64,000 bases of DNA. Origin: Jonesiaceae bacterium BS-20 (GTDB lineage Bacteria; Actinomycetota; Actinomycetes; Actinomycetales; Cellulomonadaceae). The translations under genes were made by a program, and so were the position numbers. Positions 61,246-64,000 of the stretch are shown here, piece by piece; position 1 is the stretch's first letter, and the number at the start of each line of letters is the position of its first letter. The notes below the pieces were generated by a model. The model searched no databases, was not told where the DNA came from, and was given only the letters and a program-made list of their open reading frames with translations. The stretch spans positions 558,001 to 622,000 of the forward strand of contig CP146203.1 of assembly GCA_039995105.1 (NCBI GenBank), in the 5' to 3' direction.

Positions 61246-62433
61246 ATGGGTCTCTCAATTAACCAGAACATCGCGGCAGTTAACTCCTACCGCAACCTTT
61301 CCAACACCCAGAACGACCTTGCTAAGTCGCTTGAGAAGCTCTCGTCTGGTTTCCGCATCAACCGCGCAGCTGATGACGCAGCGGGCCTAGCAATTTCCGA
61401 GGGTCTGCGTTCACAAGTAGGTGGCCTCAAGGTCGCAGCACGCAACGCACAGGACGGTATCTCTGTAGTTCAGACCGCTGAAGGTGCATTGACCGAGGTG
61501 CACGCAATCCTCCAGCGCGTACGTGACCTTGCAGTTCAGGGCGCAAACGACTCGAACAACGAGAGGGCCCGCGAGAACATCAAGACCGAGTCTGACTCAC
61601 TCGTTGCTGAGCTGGACCGTATTTCCAAGTCCACCAACTTCAACGGCACCAACCTGCTTGATGGATCCGCAGGCGGCGGCACCGGTGAACTGAACTTCCA
61701 GGTGGGCGCAGACGGCAACGCCGACTCGAAGATCACCGTTTCACTTGCCGGAGCTGACGTAACCGCAATTTCCAAGGCGCTTCAGGGCGGCGACCTGGGA
61801 GCTACGGGAACCAAGTTTGCAATCGCTGACATCGCTCTTGCCGGTGGCGCATTTGAGTTCACCTCGGTCAAGGATGGCGTAAGCAAGACCGTTACGACCG
61901 GCAACGTTGGAGCGGTTGGTTCATTCGACAGCGTTGACAAGCTGGCTGACGCACTGCGCGCTGACAAGGCATTCAACGAGAACTTCAGCGTTACCGTTGA
62001 GAAGGACGCCAATGGCGCCGGTAGCGGCATCATTGTCACCGCGAAGGACGGCGGTCAACTGACCACCGCTGGCAACCCAACCGCAGGAGCCGGCCTTGGT
62101 GCTGGTGCTGAAGGATCGGTTCTCACCGGAGGCCTCGACTTCTCATCAACAACGACCGCTCAGGCATCGATCACCCTGATTGACCGCCAGATCGAGTCTG
62201 TTTCAACCGCTCGTGCAGAGCTGGGTGCATACCAGAACCGCTTTGAGCACACCATCAAGAACGTAAACGTAGCCGTTGAGAACCTCTCGGCTTCCGAGAG
62301 CCGCATCCGCGACACGGACATGGCCTCAGAGATGGTGAGCTTCACCCGCGCCCAGATCCTGTCCCAGGCTGGAACCGCAATGCTGGCTCAGGCAAACCAG
62401 ATCCCGCAGGGCGTTCTGTCCCTCCTGCGCTAG
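61246..62433 (+). CDS. fliC: Flagellin
   Basis: 395-residue filament protein. The N-terminal D0/D1 part (SINQNIAAVNSYRNLSNTQN, SLEKLSSGFRINRAADDAAG, about 4-140) and C-terminal D1/D0 part (from about 310, ending MLAQANQIPQGVLSLLR) are conserved; the middle (about 140-305) is variable, strand-rich and faces outward. The GGAGG at 61232-61236 and strong codon bias predict very high expression. A sigma-28 promoter lies upstream, and a strong terminator follows, so it is monocistronic. The first residues include the FliW- and FliS-binding ends. No second flagellin gene is in the window. Confidence 0.97.
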   Translation: MGLSINQNIAAVNSYRNLSNTQNDLAKSLEKLSSGFRINRAADDAAGLAISEGLRSQVGGLKVAARNAQDGISVVQTAEGALTEVHAILQRVRDLAVQGANDSNNERARENIKTESDSLVAELDRISKSTNFNGTNLLDGSAGGGTGELNFQVGADGNADSKITVSLAGADVTAISKALQGGDLGATGTKFAIADIALAGGAFEFTSVKDGVSKTVTTGNVGAVGSFDSVDKLADALRADKAFNENFSVTVEKDANGAGSGIIVTAKDGGQLTTAGNPTAGAGLGAGAEGSVLTGGLDFSSTTTAQASITLIDRQIESVSTARAELGAYQNRFEHTIKNVNVAVENLSASESRIRDTDMASEMVSFTRAQILSQAGTAMLAQANQIPQGVLSLLR

Positions 62434-62482
62434 TCGCACAAGGTCCCAAGCGTTAGGGAACTAGCGCTAACGGCTAGCTTAA

Positions 62483-62520
62483 AAAAACGGCACCTCACCT
62501 TTTGGTGAGGTGCCGTTTTT
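62483..62520 (+). terminator. Rho-independent terminator of the flagellin gene
   Basis: AAAAACGGCACCTCACC (62483-62499) pairs perfectly with 62504-62520 around TTTT, ending in a T-run. Strong on both strands. Confidence 0.95.
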
Positions 62521-62521
62521 C

Positions 62522-62548
62522 TTAACTTAAGGGCGTTGTGGCCGATCA
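62522..62548 (+). promoter_or_regulatory. Sigma-28-like promoter of fliD
   Basis: TTAA (62522-62525), exactly 15 bases, GCCGATCA (62541-62548), directly after the flagellin terminator and 51 bases before the fliD GTG. Confidence 0.6.
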
Positions 62549-62599
62549 GGTGAGGTAGATCCGGTATGCCCCAGTGTTTTAAGCGAAGGAAGTAAACCT

Positions 62600-63949
62600 G
62601 TGAACATGTCCATCGGCGGAATAGTGTCAGGTCTGGAGACAGACAAGATTATTGAATCGCTCTTGAAAGTTGAGGGTATTCCGCAGGCGATGCTGGTCAA
62701 CAAGAAGACCAACACGGAATCCTTTGTCACGGCCCTGCAGGCGCTAAACACAAAGCTGGATTCCCTCAAAGACATGGCGGCAAAGGTTGCGCTGGGTAAG
62801 AGCTACGACGTTTGGAAGGGCAGTTCGTCCAACTCTTCCGTTTCCGTGGCAACCAAAGAGGGGGCTAGCGCAACTACGCTCGAGTTCAGAGTGGACAAAC
62901 TCGCTACCGGTCGCAGCATCTTGAGTGGTGCTATGGCCGATGCCTCAGGCCTGTTGAACCCGGACGGTGCGTTTACATTCACCAACGGTGAGGGAGAAAC
63001 CAAAGTGGTGTTTCCTGATTCTGAGTCGCTGGTAGATCTGGCAGCCGCTATCAACCAGGATAGTTCGTTAGGAATCAAGGCGACTCTGGTTACGACCAGT
63101 GAGGGCTCCCGCCTGCAACTTACGAGTGACGAGACTGGGGCACAAGAAGGCAACTTTGCCGTGACGTCTGGGCAAGGGGAAACGAACTTTACCCAAATCC
63201 GGCAGAGCGAAGATGCTCAACTTACGCTGTGGCCTGGACTAAACCTGCCGGGCAGCACGGTTACGAGCGCATCCAATACTTTTGAAGAAATCTCGCCGGG
63301 AATTGCCTTGACGGTGACCTCGATTTCTAAGGACACCGACGCGCCAATCGTGGTGAACGTGGTCAAGGACAAGGAAGCCATCACCAAACTCGGTGAAGAC
63401 CTCGTAAGTCAGTTAAACCAGGTGCTTGAGGAAATCGCTTCACGGTCCAAGGTCACCACGGAAGTGGTTGACGGAAAGACGACGGTCAAGGCCGGTATCT
63501 TTGCCGGTGACTCTATGTCGCGTCAGATCACAACGCTTCTGCAAGAGGCGGGCCTCTACCCGGTCGATGGAAAGTCCCCAACTACAATCGGTATTTCCAT
63601 GGATAAGGACGGCAAGTTCGCCTTTGACAAAGAAAGGTTTGCGGAGGCTTTGGATAAAGACCCAGCCGAGACTCAGCGTTTTCTGAGCCAACTGGCCGGC
63701 CGCGTTGAAAGCGTGGGCAAAACTATGTCGGACCCATACGAGGGGTCGCTGACCATGCGGATCCAGGGACAAAATAACCTGGTCACGGAGTACGGTAAGC
63801 AGATTGAGAACTGGGACATTCGCCTGGCTCAGCGCCGCCAAACACTCGTCAAGATGTACACGGCTATGGAGGTCGCTTTGTCTAATCTGCAAGCCCAGTC
63901 TTCGCGCTTGGGTAGCCAGCTTGGTGCTATGAATGGGCAGGGGAACTAG
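62600..63949 (+). CDS. fliD: Flagellar filament cap protein FliD (HAP2)
   Basis: 449-residue capping protein that folds flagellin at the filament tip. The N-terminal block IGGIVSGLETDKIIESLLKVEG (about 5-26) and the C-terminal coiled coil (YGKQIENWDIRLAQRRQTLVKMYTAME, about 405-431, then LQAQSSRLGSQLGAM) are the usual HAP2 terminal regions, with the mid-section strands between. GTG 62600 has AGGAAG seven bases upstream; an ATG two codons later is too far from that site. It is followed after three bases by fliS, the flagellin chaperone, as in most flagellated bacteria. It is transcribed from the sigma-28-like site at 62522. Confidence 0.95.
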   Translation: MNMSIGGIVSGLETDKIIESLLKVEGIPQAMLVNKKTNTESFVTALQALNTKLDSLKDMAAKVALGKSYDVWKGSSSNSSVSVATKEGASATTLEFRVDKLATGRSILSGAMADASGLLNPDGAFTFTNGEGETKVVFPDSESLVDLAAAINQDSSLGIKATLVTTSEGSRLQLTSDETGAQEGNFAVTSGQGETNFTQIRQSEDAQLTLWPGLNLPGSTVTSASNTFEEISPGIALTVTSISKDTDAPIVVNVVKDKEAITKLGEDLVSQLNQVLEEIASRSKVTTEVVDGKTTVKAGIFAGDSMSRQITTLLQEAGLYPVDGKSPTTIGISMDKDGKFAFDKERFAEALDKDPAETQRFLSQLAGRVESVGKTMSDPYEGSLTMRIQGQNNLVTEYGKQIENWDIRLAQRRQTLVKMYTAMEVALSNLQAQSSRLGSQLGAMNGQGN

Positions 63950-63952
63950 AAC

Positions 63953-64000
63953 ATGACAGCCACTCAATCTCGGGACCAGTACTTACAAAATGCAGTTCTC
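63953..64000 (+). CDS. fliS: Flagellin export chaperone FliS, 5' fragment
   Basis: Only 16 codons lie in the window: MTATQSRDQYLQNAVL. The RDQYLQNAVL block is the conserved start of FliS (for example QQYLQNAV..) and the gene starts three bases after fliD, its standard position. FliS binds the flagellin C-terminus. The rest is beyond the right edge. Confidence 0.8.
   Translation, partial: MTATQSRDQYLQNAVL

Overview
The window comes from an actinobacterium with moderately high GC. The evidence is a NucS-type mismatch endonuclease, the GlgE alpha-glucan pathway, class Ib NrdHIEF, a Scy/DivIVA-like polarity coiled coil, a fixA-fixB-iscS-mnmA-ligA neighbourhood like that of Mycobacterium tuberculosis, and an rRNA operon without spacer tRNAs. 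It carries flagellar genes (flgN-flgK-flgL-fliW, a FliA/WhiG-type sigma factor, flagellin, fliD, fliS) and a chemoreceptor. A motile member of the Micrococcales (Jonesia/Cellulomonas-like) is the most likely source; the genus cannot be fixed from the sequence alone.

Layout. 1-4.7 kb: the 3' end of nucS, a GH1 beta-glucosidase, and a convergent pair (N-acylglucosamine 2-epimerase-family sugar isomerase and CE7 acetyl esterase). 4.7-9.4 kb: a 690-base control region with DnaA-box-like sites and tandem NrdR boxes, then nrdHIEF. 9.7-13.4 kb: phosphoribosyltransferase, a 14-bp tandem repeat, a double-FKBP lipoprotein, a zinc-ribbon protein and an alpha/beta hydrolase. 12.8-20.2 kb: a Scy-like coiled coil with a small partner, divergent from a three-gene envelope operon (two-TM protein, lipoprotein, thioredoxin/TPR protein). 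20.3-29.5 kb: glgX, then glgE-treS-glgB. 29.6-37.9 kb: etfB-etfA, an acyl-CoA dehydrogenase-like gene, iscS-mnmA-MetE-like protein, and an MFS exporter. 38-43.8 kb: an accessory pocket with a HigBA-like toxin-antitoxin pair (toxin frameshifted), a Nudix hydrolase, prolyl oligopeptidase, and a lower-GC two-gene cassette (double winged-helix protein plus DUF3800 protein). 43.9-46.9 kb: ligA and an MmpS-like lipoprotein. 47.5-52.9 kb: 16S-23S-5S rRNA. 53.6-64 kb: chemoreceptor and flagellar genes.

How the genes work together. NrdHIEF makes dNTPs, and its control region suggests coupling to both nucleotide pools (NrdR) and replication (DnaA). GlgE, TreS, GlgB and GlgX form a trehalose/maltose-1-phosphate to alpha-glucan cycle, but maltokinase (Pep2) is absent here. 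IscS supplies sulfur to MnmA for tRNA 2-thiouridine. In the flagellar region, sites of the form TAAA-N15-GCCGATAA (sigma-28 type) can be read upstream of flagellin, fliD, the chemoreceptor and an unrecognised two-TM protein, which places that unknown protein in the motility regulon. The least explained loci are that protein, the winged-helix/DUF3800 cassette, the DnaA-box cluster and the 14-bp repeat.
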